Shown here: positions 32,089 through 40,227 of the stretch, in pieces | Layout: every line of letters starts with the position of its first letter | Numbering within the stretch: the first letter of the stretch is position 1 | Source: VRUE01 sp035556755 | GTDB lineage: Bacteria > Actinomycetota > Thermoleophilia > Solirubrobacterales > 70-9 | Reading direction: 5' to 3' | DNA length: 46,806 bases | Assembly (NCBI GenBank): GCA_035556755.1 | Contig: DATMEP010000072.1 | Coordinates: forward strand, 1 to 46,806 | The notes under the pieces: generated by a model | What the model saw: only the letters and a program-made list of their open reading frames with translations | Database searches by the model: none | What the model was told of the DNA's origin: nothing | Translations under genes and position numbers: made by a program

Positions 32089-33180
32089 CTAGCCTTCCTG
32101 CAGTTCGACGTCGAGCTGCTTCGCTGCCTGCGTCACCTGACCGGCGATCGCCTCGGCCTGGGCCTGGGCCTGGGCGCCGAGGGCGTCGGCCTGCTTGGCG
32201 GTGAACTGCTCGCCTTCGGCCTCGCGGTCGCGCAGGTCGGAGGCGAAGTCGACCAGGCTCTGCAGCTCGCGCCGCGTCTGCTTCGCCTGCTGGGGGTTCT
32301 CGGCGGCGATCATCGGTTCGATCCCGTCGTAGGTGACGAGGATGCCGCCGAGGATGTCGGCGATGTCCGAGAGGCGGGACGTCGCCACGAAGCCGAGTTC
32401 CTCGGCGTCCTCGCCGGCGATGAAACGGGAGTTCTTCCACGCCTCGAAGTACTCGCTCATGGTCGGCGTCATCACCACGATCGAGGTCAGCGCGTCGGAG
32501 GGAGTCGGTTCGAACTCCTGCGCGTCGCCGTCGAGATTCTTGGCCTGCTTCCTGAATTCGTCGAGCGTCGCCTTGTAGACGTCGGCGTCGGGAAGGCCCT
32601 CGCCGAACTCGACCTTGCCGTCGCCGTCGACGTCGGGCTCGGCGCCCTTCGCCGCCACGTCCGGGTTGGTCCCGTAGAGGGCGGTCTCGGTGAGGAAGAA
32701 GAGGTTCCCCGGCTGTTTCAGCTGCTCGCCGGACGGGGTGGTGAGGCTGAAGGAGACGGCGTCTTCGGGGGTCGAGGCGTCCGAGCCGGCGTCGATGTCG
32801 ACGTCGTACTGGGCAAGCCGCGGGACGCCGGCGACGATCCCCTCCATCTCCTCGTAGGCCGGGTTGGCGGCGACGAAGGCCTGCTTGGATTCGTCGAGGA
32901 TCTCTGCCACTTCCTCGCCGTGCTCTTCAAGCAGCCGCCCGTAGTCGAAGTCGACCGACTCCGCCAGCGCGTAGTACTCGTCGGCGTTTTCGCCGAGGAC
33001 CTCGACCTGCTCGACCAGCTCGGCCGAGTGATCGGTCAGGTAGCCCTTGACGGGCGCCAGCTGCGAGGTGCTCGCCTCCTCGGTGACGGTCTCCTCGTCG
33101 CTGTCGCCGCACCCGGCGGCAACCGGCACAGCGAGGGCGAGGGCTGCAAGCGCGAGCGCGAAGTTGGCTCTGGACTTCAT
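32089..33180 (-). CDS. efeO: EfeO/EfeM-like iron-uptake lipoprotein
   Basis: A 363-residue protein with a lipoprotein signal (hydrophobic core, then VAAGCGDS with the lipidated Cys). The rest resembles the imelysin-type M75 domain of EfeO: VKGYLTDHSAELVEQVEVL, DYGRLLEEHGEEVAEILDES, NPAYEEMEGIVAGVPRLAQY and a C-terminal helical bundle. A cupredoxin domain as in E. coli EfeO is not seen. It presumably binds iron outside the membrane and passes it to the FTR1 permease. AGGAGG lies 10 bases before the ATG; two iron-box-like dyads lie further upstream. Confidence 0.82.
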   Translation of the reverse strand: MKSRANFALALAALALAVPVAAGCGDSDEETVTEEASTSQLAPVKGYLTDHSAELVEQVEVLGENADEYYALAESVDFDYGRLLEEHGEEVAEILDESKQAFVAANPAYEEMEGIVAGVPRLAQYDVDIDAGSDASTPEDAVSFSLTTPSGEQLKQPGNLFFLTETALYGTNPDVAAKGAEPDVDGDGKVEFGEGLPDADVYKATLDEFRKQAKNLDGDAQEFEPTPSDALTSIVVMTPTMSEYFEAWKNSRFIAGEDAEELGFVATSRLSDIADILGGILVTYDGIEPMIAAENPQQAKQTRRELQSLVDFASDLRDREAEGEQFTAKQADALGAQAQAQAEAIAGQVTQAAKQLDVELQEG

Positions 33181-33213
33181 CTATCGAGTGCCTCCTGGAT
33201 AAGGGGAGCCTAA

Positions 33214-33251
33214 TGAGGTCTCCCTAAATGCCTGTCTTTAGGTCACCCTAA
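33214..33251 (-). promoter_or_regulatory. Two DtxR/IdeR-like iron boxes upstream of efeO
   Basis: Read on the minus strand, TTAGGGTGACCTAA (33251-33238) is a perfect TTAGG-N4-CCTAA dyad. TTAGGGAGACCTCA (33227-33214) is a partial second copy ten bases downstream. The spacing TTAGG-N4-CCTAA is that of one half of the IdeR/DtxR consensus. The efeO start follows at 33180. This is consistent with Fe-dependent repression of efeO-efeU-deoD. Confidence 0.7.
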
Positions 33252-33462
33252 CGGAATCCGAGCGGGCAGGTCGGGATTGTGTGGGCAGAAGGGATCGGCA
33301 TCGGAATGCGCTCTGCGGCGCACCGCTCGCCACTCGTGAGAAACGCGCCGCCGGGATTTCCTCCAAGCGTCCAAACACAGGCCTCGCGCCCGTCCATACC
33401 TTGGCTGCAATCCCAAACCGCGACTGCCGGGGCGTGCTCCGGCAGGCTAGGAGGACGTACTG
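33252..33462 (+). promoter_or_regulatory. amt leader region
   Basis: A gap of about 210 bases before amt. CTGCCGG/CCGGCAG (33424-33445) forms a hairpin just upstream of AGGAGG. A GCCAC-N6-GAAAC string at 33329-33344 partly matches the actinobacterial GlnR box gTnAC-N6-GaAAC, but one conserved T is missing. No gene is visible. Confidence 0.35.
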
Positions 33463-34953
33463 ATGAAAAAGAAAATCGGCATCGTCGCGTTGGTGGCGGC
33501 GTTCGCCTCGCTGGTGCTGCCGGCGGTGGCATCGGCGCAGGACGTGGCCGGGACGGTGGCCGAAAAGACCGTCGAGCTGGACATGGTCTGGGTCGCGGTC
33601 GCAACCGCCCTCGTGTTCCTGATGCAGGCCGGGTTCATGTTCCTCGAGATCGGCTTCTCGAGACAGAAGAACGTCGGAACGGGCGTGGCCAAGATCTTCG
33701 TCAACCTGGCGATCGTGACCATCGCCTGGTGGGCGATCGGCTACGGCGTCGCCGAAGGCGGCGGCAACGACTTCTTCGGCACCAGCGGCTTCTTCTTCCA
33801 CTTCGACCAGGTGGTCGGCCAGGGCGAAGAAGCGTTCAACGTGGCTGGGTCGGACGCGATGCTGATGCTCTTCGGGATGGCCTTCTGCGCGGTCTCGCTG
33901 GCGATCGTCTGGGGCACGACCCTGGAGCGGATCAAGTTCGGTGCCTACGTGATCTACGCGATCGTCTTCGGCGCCGTGATCTACCCGCTGATCGCGCACG
34001 CGGTTTGGGGCGGCGGCCTGCTCTCCGACATCGGCGGCAAGCCGGTGATGGACTTCGCCGGCTCCTCGGTCGTCCACCTCACGGGTGCGGTCGGTGCCCT
34101 CGCGGCGCTGCTGCTGCTCGGAGCCCGCAAGGGCAAGTACGACGCCGACGGCAAGCCACGGGCGATCCCCGGGCACTCGATGCCGCTGGTCGGTCTCGGC
34201 GTGATCGTCCTCTGGATCGGGTGGTTCGGCTTCAACGGGGGCTCGACCTTCGAAACCGCCGGCTCCTTCTTCGGCGAGGTGATGCTCAACACCCAGCTCG
34301 CCGCGGCGGCCGGTGTGATCGGGGCCTCCCTGGCGATCTGGCTGAAGAGCAGGACGCTCGACGTCGGCATGGCCGGCAACGGCGCGATCGCCGGCCTGGT
34401 CGGGATCACCGCCCCGTCGGGCTTCGTCGAGTTCTGGGCGGCGCCGATCATCGGCTTCATCGCCGGCATGATCGTCGTCTTCGCCGTGCTGGCGATCGAG
34501 AAGTACCTCGACGACCCGGTCGGTGCCCTCTCGGCGCACGGCCTGGCCGGCATCTGGGGAACCCTCGCGGTCGGCATCTTCGCCTCTCCCCGCTTGATCG
34601 TCGAAGGGGCGGCGCCGGGCGTCTGGTACTCGCTGTTCGACGACGTCCCGCTCAGCTCGACGTTCGGGCAGCTGGGGGTCCAGGGATTGGCGGTCCTGTT
34701 CACCTTCGTCGTCGTCTTCGCGATCTCGTTCGCCACCTTCGCCATGATCAAGGCGACGATCGGGTTGCGGGTCTCCGACGAGGAGGAGGAAGCGGGCCTC
34801 GACATCAGCTCGCACGGCATGTACGGGTATCCCGAGCAGTTCATCCCGCAGCCGGAGTATTCGACCGGGCTGCCAAGCACGATGGGCGGGACCGGGGCGG
34901 CGATTCCCGCGCCCTCACCTGCCCAGATGACCGCGACCGAGTCGTCGCGCTAG
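33463..34953 (+). CDS. amt: Ammonium transporter Amt
   Basis: A 496-residue membrane protein with a cleavable-looking signal (MKKKIGIVALVAAFASLVLP...) and about 11 transmembrane helices. The twin pore histidines are His205 (VVHLTGAVG) and His359 (LSAHGLAGIWGTL), and WIGWFGFNGGS is the conserved family segment. It conducts NH4+/NH3 into the cell. The C-terminal cytoplasmic tail after residue about 430 is long. glnK follows after 12 bases, the classic amt-glnK pair. AGGAGG precedes the ATG. Confidence 0.95.
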   Translation: MKKKIGIVALVAAFASLVLPAVASAQDVAGTVAEKTVELDMVWVAVATALVFLMQAGFMFLEIGFSRQKNVGTGVAKIFVNLAIVTIAWWAIGYGVAEGGGNDFFGTSGFFFHFDQVVGQGEEAFNVAGSDAMLMLFGMAFCAVSLAIVWGTTLERIKFGAYVIYAIVFGAVIYPLIAHAVWGGGLLSDIGGKPVMDFAGSSVVHLTGAVGALAALLLLGARKGKYDADGKPRAIPGHSMPLVGLGVIVLWIGWFGFNGGSTFETAGSFFGEVMLNTQLAAAAGVIGASLAIWLKSRTLDVGMAGNGAIAGLVGITAPSGFVEFWAAPIIGFIAGMIVVFAVLAIEKYLDDPVGALSAHGLAGIWGTLAVGIFASPRLIVEGAAPGVWYSLFDDVPLSSTFGQLGVQGLAVLFTFVVVFAISFATFAMIKATIGLRVSDEEEEAGLDISSHGMYGYPEQFIPQPEYSTGLPSTMGGTGAAIPAPSPAQMTATESSR

Positions 34954-34965
34954 GAGGCTGAGCGC

Positions 34966-35334
34966 ATGAAGAAGATAGAGGCGTTCATCCGCCACGAGGC
35001 GTTCGAGCCGATCAGGGCCGAGCTGCTCGACAAAGGGTTCCCCTCTCTGTCGATCATCGAGGCCAAGGGCTCGGGCAGGCAGAAAGGGATAGTCGAGCAG
35101 TACCGCGGCTCGACCCTGACCGTCAACGTCCGGCCGAAGCTGAAGCTGGAGGTCGTGGTGGAGGACAAAGACAAGTCGCTCGTCGTCGAGACGATCCTCA
35201 AGCACGCTCGCACGGGCGAGGTCGGCGACGGGAAGATCTTCGTCCTGCCGGTTGAGGAGGCGATTCGGATTCGCACCGGCGAGGGTGGAGAGCCTGTCTT
35301 GCAGGCACACGAAGGGTCCGAGATTCCCGGGTAA
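34966..35334 (+). CDS. glnK: PII signal-transduction protein (GlnK)
   Basis: A 122-residue PII protein that trimerises and plugs Amt in response to 2-oxoglutarate and ATP/ADP. The fold is clear: MKKIEAFIRHEAFEPI, GSGRQKGIVEQYRGS (T-loop base), LKLEVVVEDKD and HARTGEVGDGKIFV (the nucleotide-binding B-loop). In the T-loop the usual Tyr51 of YRGAEY is absent: the sequence reads YRGSTL. This removes the common uridylylation/adenylylation site. It follows amt by 12 bases and ends at a strong terminator. Confidence 0.95.
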   Translation: MKKIEAFIRHEAFEPIRAELLDKGFPSLSIIEAKGSGRQKGIVEQYRGSTLTVNVRPKLKLEVVVEDKDKSLVVETILKHARTGEVGDGKIFVLPVEEAIRIRTGEGGEPVLQAHEGSEIPG

Positions 35335-35349
35335 GTCGGGCCTGTTGCT

Positions 35350-35399
35350 GGAACCCCTGCCGGGGCCTGTCCCGGCAGGGGTTCCACTTAACTTTTTTT
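35350..35399 (+). terminator. Intrinsic terminator of amt-glnK
   Basis: A perfect 15-bp stem (GGAACCCCTGCCGGG, 35350-35364, with its complement at 35371-35385) and a 6-base loop. It is followed by ACTTAAC and then seven T at 35393-35399. This is the clearest rho-independent terminator in the window. The 114 bases after it to the cyclase start show nothing else. Confidence 0.88.
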
Positions 35400-35513
35400 G
35401 AAGATCGGCGGGAGCCGTCCGAGGTCGTCGCCGCAAAAAAAGTACAAGACGTTCCACCCCTACCGGGACAGGGCCGGCGGCGCGTCGGGCTCGATGTCTA
35501 GCCTCGATTCGCT

Positions 35514-36704
35514 ATGGCTGCTGATGAGCGGATTTCACTTGGGGAGGCTTCGCGGCGCTCGGGCGTTCCGGCGAGCACGCTGAAACGGTGGGCGGAGGAG
35601 AAGATCCTGCCGGTGCGGCGCGGGCGCTGGACGCCGGCTGCGGCCGCCCAGGCGCGGGTGGTGGCGCGGATGCGCGACCGCGGTCACTCGCTCGAGGAGT
35701 TGAAGAGGGCGGGCCGGGAGGGCCGGCTCGCGTTCGGCTTCGCCGAGGAGCTCTTCCCGCGCTCCGAGGAGTGCGTCACGGTCGAGGAGGTCGCCGAGCA
35801 GACCGGCTTGGAACCGGAGCTGATCGAGCGCATCCTCGTCATGCTCGGCACCCCCCTCGGCCGCGAGCGCCTGCTCAACCCCGAGGACGTGAGGGCACTG
35901 CGCCACTGCGCCCGCGTCCTCGCCGCCGGCTTCCCCCTCGTGGCGTTCCTGCAGCTCGTCCGCGTCTACGTCCAGTCGCTGCGGCGCATCGCCGACGCGG
36001 AGGTGCGCCTCTTTCACCTCTACGTGCACGAACCGATGATCCGCGACGGTGTCCCGGAGCTGGAGATGGCGGAGGGGATCGGCGAGCTGGCGGCCGAAAT
36101 CCTGCCACTGGCCGGACCGATGACCGAGTACCTCCACAATCGCTACCTGCGCTACTTCCTGGAACAGGACGTCGTCGGGCACATGGAGACCGAGCTCGGC
36201 ACCGGCGGCACCCAGGTCCACCACGTCCCGGTCGCCCTCTGCTTCATCGACCTCACGGGGTTCACCCGCTACACCGAGGAGGAGGGGGACCTGGAGGCAC
36301 TCGACGTGGTCGAGAACCTCGTCGAAACGGTCGAAGCGACGATGCCGGCCGAGGCGACGATCGTGAAGACGATCGGCGACGAGGTGATGGTCGTCTCGCC
36401 CGATCCGGGCTCGCTGACCGAGTGGGCGGTCTCCTTCCTCACCCGCTTCCCGGACCGGCCCCAGCCCCGGGTCGGGATCCACCACGCCAGTGCCGTCTAC
36501 CGCGACGGCGACTACTTCGGCACCCACGTCAACCTCGTCCACAGGGTCGTCGGCCGCGCCCAGGCCGGCGAGGTGATGGTGACCGACAGCGTCGCCAAAT
36601 CGCTCGGCGGGCGGGGGTTGACATGCGAGCCGATCGGCGAGGTCAACCTGAAGGGCTTCCCGGTGGCGACGCCGCTCTACGTGGTCCGCGCCGCGCCGTC
36701 CTGA
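35514..36704 (+). CDS. MerR-type HTH fused to class III nucleotide cyclase
   Basis: A 396-residue protein. The N-terminal MerR-like HTH (about 8-65) has ISLGEASRRSGVPASTLKRWAEE. A helical regulatory domain (about 70-235) resembles the Rv1264-type autoinhibitory domain. The cyclase homology domain (about 240-390) has metal-binding Asp246 (FIDLTGFT) and Asp289 (TIGDEVM), adenine-selecting Lys285, and transition-state Asn340 and Arg344 (GTHVNLVHR). These point to active, probably ATP-using, cyclase. The HTH could place cAMP synthesis under DNA binding, or act as a dimer module. The ATG lacks a strong ribosome-binding site. tilS follows. Confidence 0.85.
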   Translation: MAADERISLGEASRRSGVPASTLKRWAEEKILPVRRGRWTPAAAAQARVVARMRDRGHSLEELKRAGREGRLAFGFAEELFPRSEECVTVEEVAEQTGLEPELIERILVMLGTPLGRERLLNPEDVRALRHCARVLAAGFPLVAFLQLVRVYVQSLRRIADAEVRLFHLYVHEPMIRDGVPELEMAEGIGELAAEILPLAGPMTEYLHNRYLRYFLEQDVVGHMETELGTGGTQVHHVPVALCFIDLTGFTRYTEEEGDLEALDVVENLVETVEATMPAEATIVKTIGDEVMVVSPDPGSLTEWAVSFLTRFPDRPQPRVGIHHASAVYRDGDYFGTHVNLVHRVVGRAQAGEVMVTDSVAKSLGGRGLTCEPIGEVNLKGFPVATPLYVVRAAPS

Positions 36705-36721
36705 GCGCAACACTCACATAT

Positions 36722-37660
36722 ATGGAGAGCGAGACCATGCTGGAGCGGGTCCGGGCGGGGGGGATGCTGCCACCGGGCACGCGGCTGGTGGCAATGCTCT
36801 CGGGCGGACGCGACTCTGTCTGCCTGCTCGACCTCTCGGTGCGGCTGCTCGGCCCGGACGCGGTCACGGCCCTGCACGTCAACTACGGGCTGCGCGACGA
36901 CTCGGACCGGGACGAGGCTCACTGCGCGACGCTGTGCGAGCGGCTCGGGGTGCGACTGGAGGTCGAGCGGCCGCGTCGTCCCGAGGGCCCCGGCAACCTG
37001 CAGGCTTGGGCGCGCGACACCCGTTACGCGGCGGCGGCACGCTTGGCTCCGGCGGAACGCGACCTGATTGCCACCGGCCACACCGCCGACGACCAGGTCG
37101 AGACGATCCTCTACCGGCTCGCCTCCTCGCCCAGCCGGCGAGCCCTGCTCGGGATGCGTCCCAGCGACGGCAAGCTGGCGCGGCCGCTGCTCGCCTTCAC
37201 CCGCGCGCAGACCACCGCCTACTGCGAGCAGCGGGACCTCGACTGGCGCGACGATCCGACCAACGCCGAGCCCTCCTACGCGCGCAACCGCGTCCGCCAC
37301 GGGCTTGCCGTGGCGCTGGCCGAAGTCCACCCTGCCGCCGCGCAGAACGTGCTGCGCACGGCAGAGCTGCTGCGCGACGAGGCGGAGGTCCTCGACGGGC
37401 TGGTCACCGCCGAGCTCGACGGCCCGAACGGGTCCGGCCGCGGCACGATCGAGCTCGACCGCCTCGCCGAGTTGCCGCCCGCCCTGCGCCGCCTCGTCGT
37501 CCAGCAGCTCGCCGACCGCGCCGCGGGTCGACCGGTCGCCGGCGCGGCCAACCACGCCGAGGAGGTCGCGGGGCTGCGCCGCACCGGGACCGCGATGCTC
37601 GACCTCGGTGGCGGCGTCCGCGCAATCGCCGAACGCGGCGTCCTGCGGGCGGAGCGCTGA
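36722..37660 (+). CDS. tilS: tRNA(Ile)-lysidine synthase TilS
   Basis: A 312-residue enzyme that converts C34 of the CAU-anticodon tRNA(Ile) to lysidine with ATP and lysine. The PP-loop is LSGGRDSVCLLD, followed by HVNYGLRDDSDRDE, ATGHTADDQVETILYRL and RNRVRH, all family hallmarks. The C-terminal tRNA-binding domain is reduced. ATG at 36722 is the first in frame; ATG at 36737 has GGAG 9 bases upstream and is a good alternative. It begins the tilS-hpt-ftsH-folPBK housekeeping block. Confidence 0.93.
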   Translation: MESETMLERVRAGGMLPPGTRLVAMLSGGRDSVCLLDLSVRLLGPDAVTALHVNYGLRDDSDRDEAHCATLCERLGVRLEVERPRRPEGPGNLQAWARDTRYAAAARLAPAERDLIATGHTADDQVETILYRLASSPSRRALLGMRPSDGKLARPLLAFTRAQTTAYCEQRDLDWRDDPTNAEPSYARNRVRHGLAVALAEVHPAAAQNVLRTAELLRDEAEVLDGLVTAELDGPNGSGRGTIELDRLAELPPALRRLVVQQLADRAAGRPVAGAANHAEEVAGLRRTGTAMLDLGGGVRAIAERGVLRAER

Positions 37661-37706
37661 CCGGGCGTCTGCCCTCCCTATCTAGACTGCCGCGCGTGAG
37701 CGACCG

Positions 37707-38234
37707 ATGAGCGAGTCGGCGATCGGCGAGACCCTGGTTTCCGGCGAGGACCTGCAGCGGCGTGTCGCCGAGCTGGGCGCGCAGATCAGCGAGGACTACG
37801 GCGACCGCGACCTGTTGATGGTCGGGGTGCTGAAGGGTGCGGTGATCTTCCTCGCCGATCTGATGCGCCATCTCACCGTGCCCTGCGAGATCGACTTCAT
37901 GGCGGTCTCCAGCTACGGGTCGCAGACCGATTCGTCGGGGGTCGTCCGCATCCTCAAGGACCTCGACGCCCCGATCGAAGGCCGCCACGTGCTGATCGTC
38001 GAGGACATCATCGACTCCGGCCTCACCCTCCAATACCTGATGCGCAACCTCAACGCCCGCAGCCCCGCCTCGCTGGAGTCCTGCGCGCTGTTGACCAAGC
38101 CGGATCGCCTCCGCGTCGACCTCGAGCCTCGCTACGTCGGCTTCCGCATCGCGGATCGCTTCGCGATCGGCTACGGGCTCGATCATGCCCAGCAATACCG
38201 CAACCTCGACTACGTCGCTGCATTGGACGATTAG
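37707..38234 (+). CDS. hpt: Hypoxanthine phosphoribosyltransferase
   Basis: A 175-residue PRPP-dependent salvage enzyme that makes IMP or GMP from hypoxanthine or guanine. The PRPP loop is VLIVEDIIDSGLTL (about 92-105), the flexible loop contains MAVSSYGSQTDSSG, and LLTKPDRL with VGFRIADRFAIGYGLD completes the active site. A GTG at 37696 hits an immediate stop, so the ATG at 37707 is used. Its position between tilS and ftsH is the common arrangement. Confidence 0.95.
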   Translation: MSESAIGETLVSGEDLQRRVAELGAQISEDYGDRDLLMVGVLKGAVIFLADLMRHLTVPCEIDFMAVSSYGSQTDSSGVVRILKDLDAPIEGRHVLIVEDIIDSGLTLQYLMRNLNARSPASLESCALLTKPDRLRVDLEPRYVGFRIADRFAIGYGLDHAQQYRNLDYVAALDD

Positions 38235-38276
38235 GCGCCTGGGCGCCGAAATCGCCCTGGTACGCTGATTTTCCCT

Positions 38277-40220
38277 GTGAGGCGTTTTTTCAAAAGCGCG
38301 GCGTTCCCGATCCTGCTGGTGGTGATCCTCGCCTTCGTCGCCCAGCGGGTGATCAGTCCTGGGCCGAGCACCGAGGCCCCCTCCTACAACGAACTGGTCA
38401 AGCCGAAGACGGGCCTGATCGCCAGCGGCCGGATCGAAGAGGTCACGGTCAACACCAAGGACAACACGCTCGACGTCAAGGAGAAAAACGGGGACAGCTT
38501 CTCCACCGGTTACCTGCCGTACACCGAGCAGAGCCTGCTCAACGCGCTCGAGACCAACGAAGTGAAGACGACCGTGAAGGGGACGGGCGGCTCCAGCCTG
38601 CTCTCGCTGCTCACCTACATCCTGCCCTTCGTCCTCTTCTTCGGCTTCTGGATCTTCCTGATGAACCAGATGCAGGGCGGCGGTTCGCGGGTGATGAACT
38701 TCGGCAAATCGAAAGCGAAGCGGATGTCGGTCGACGCGCCGAAAATCACCTTCCGCGACGTGGCCGGGGTTGACGAGGCGGTGCAGGAGCTGCACGAGAT
38801 CAAGGAGTTCCTCGAGAACCCGAAGAAATTCCAGTCGCTCGGTGCCCGCATCCCCAAGGGCGTGCTCCTCTACGGTCCGCCCGGCACCGGCAAGACGCTG
38901 CTCGCCCGCGCCGTCGCCGGTGAGGCCGGCGTCCCCTTCTTCTCGATCTCCGGTTCGGACTTCGTCGAGATGTTCGTCGGGGTCGGCGCCAGCCGCGTCC
39001 GCGACCTCTTCGAGCAGGCGAAACAGAACTCGCCCTGCATCATCTTCATGGACGAGATCGACGCCGTCGGCCGCCACCGCGGCGCCGGCATGGGCGGCGG
39101 TCACGACGAGCGCGAGCAGACGCTGAACCAGCTTCTCGTCGAGATGGACGGCTTCGAGATGAAAGACAACATCATCCTGATCGCCGCCACCAACCGGCCC
39201 GACATCCTCGACCCGGCGCTGCTGCGGCCCGGTCGCTTCGACCGCCAGGTCGTCGTCGACCGTCCCGACCGCAAGGGCCGCAAGAAGATCCTCGAGGTTC
39301 ACACCCGCGGCAAGCCGCTCGGCAAGCAGATCGACCTCGACACGCTCGCCGGTCAGACGCCCGGCTTCACCGGTGCCGACCTCGCCAACCTGATCAACGA
39401 GGCGGCGCTGCTGACCGCCCGCACGGGTCGCCGCGAGATCTCGATGCAGGAGCTGGAGGAGGGGATCATGCGGGTGATCGCCGGCCCGGAGAAGAAGACC
39501 CGCGTGATGAGCGAGAAGGAGCGGCTGATCACCGCCTACCACGAGCTCGGGCACGCGATCGTCGGCCACCTGCTGCCCAATTGCGACCCGGTCCACAAGA
39601 TCTCGATCATCAGCCGCGGCCAGGCGCTCGGCTACACGATCAGCCTGCCGACCGAAGACAAGTTCCTCACCAGCCGCGCCGAGCTGACCGACACGATGGC
39701 GATGACCCTGGGCGGCCGCGCCGCCGAGGAGATCGTCTTCGGCGAGATCACCACCGGCGCCTCCAACGACCTCGAAAAGGTGACCGAGACGGCGAAGCAG
39801 ATGGTGATGCGGTTCGGTATGTCGGAGCGGCTCGGCCCGCGCGTCTTCGGCCACGATCGCGGTCAGCCCTTCCTCGGCCGCGAATTCAGCGCCGAACCCG
39901 ACTACTCGGACGAGATCGCCCGCGAGATCGACGACGAGATCCGTCGCATCGTCGAGGGCGCCCACCAGACCGCGAAGGACCTCCTCACCGAACGGCGCGA
40001 GGAGCTGGACCGGATCTCGAAGATGCTGCTCGAGCGGGAGACGATCGACGCCGAGCAGTTCGTTGCGTTGCTCGACGGCAAGTCCGAAGACGAGGTGTTC
40101 GTCGACGAGGAGGAGCCGGAGCAGGTCGAGCCGGCGCCGGAGCCGGAAAAGGCCCAGCGCGAGGGCGCACGGCCGATGCCGCGGCCGCGGCCCGGTTACG
40201 CCGGCGGCGACGCAAGCTGA
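38277..40220 (+). CDS. ftsH: ATP-dependent zinc metalloprotease FtsH
   Basis: A 647-residue membrane-bound AAA+ protease that degrades damaged membrane and selected cytosolic proteins. Two membrane helices (about 7-23 and 104-124) flank the extracytoplasmic part. The AAA module has Walker A GPPGTGKT (ending near Lys205), Walker B IIFMDEIDA and the second region of homology RPGRFDRQV. The zinc site is HELGH (422-426) with Asp in EKVTETAKQ-adjacent helices. An acidic/Pro-rich tail ends the protein. GTG start with no Shine-Dalgarno; TACGCT at 38261-38266 could be a -10 element giving a leaderless transcript. Confidence 0.96.
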   Translation: MRRFFKSAAFPILLVVILAFVAQRVISPGPSTEAPSYNELVKPKTGLIASGRIEEVTVNTKDNTLDVKEKNGDSFSTGYLPYTEQSLLNALETNEVKTTVKGTGGSSLLSLLTYILPFVLFFGFWIFLMNQMQGGGSRVMNFGKSKAKRMSVDAPKITFRDVAGVDEAVQELHEIKEFLENPKKFQSLGARIPKGVLLYGPPGTGKTLLARAVAGEAGVPFFSISGSDFVEMFVGVGASRVRDLFEQAKQNSPCIIFMDEIDAVGRHRGAGMGGGHDEREQTLNQLLVEMDGFEMKDNIILIAATNRPDILDPALLRPGRFDRQVVVDRPDRKGRKKILEVHTRGKPLGKQIDLDTLAGQTPGFTGADLANLINEAALLTARTGRREISMQELEEGIMRVIAGPEKKTRVMSEKERLITAYHELGHAIVGHLLPNCDPVHKISIISRGQALGYTISLPTEDKFLTSRAELTDTMAMTLGGRAAEEIVFGEITTGASNDLEKVTETAKQMVMRFGMSERLGPRVFGHDRGQPFLGREFSAEPDYSDEIAREIDDEIRRIVEGAHQTAKDLLTERREELDRISKMLLERETIDAEQFVALLDGKSEDEVFVDEEEPEQVEPAPEPEKAQREGARPMPRPRPGYAGGDAS

Positions 40221-40227
40221 GGCACGC

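Noticed and set aside
29547..32204. 885-codon open frame antisense to the FTR1 gene
   Set aside because: Asp/Gly/Arg/Leu-rich without domains, antisense to a gene with clear RExxE motifs. High-GC shadow frame.
33329..33344. GlnR-like box upstream of amt
   Set aside because: GCCAC-N6-GAAAC lacks a conserved T, only one copy is seen, and GlnR presence is unknown. Not strong enough to claim.
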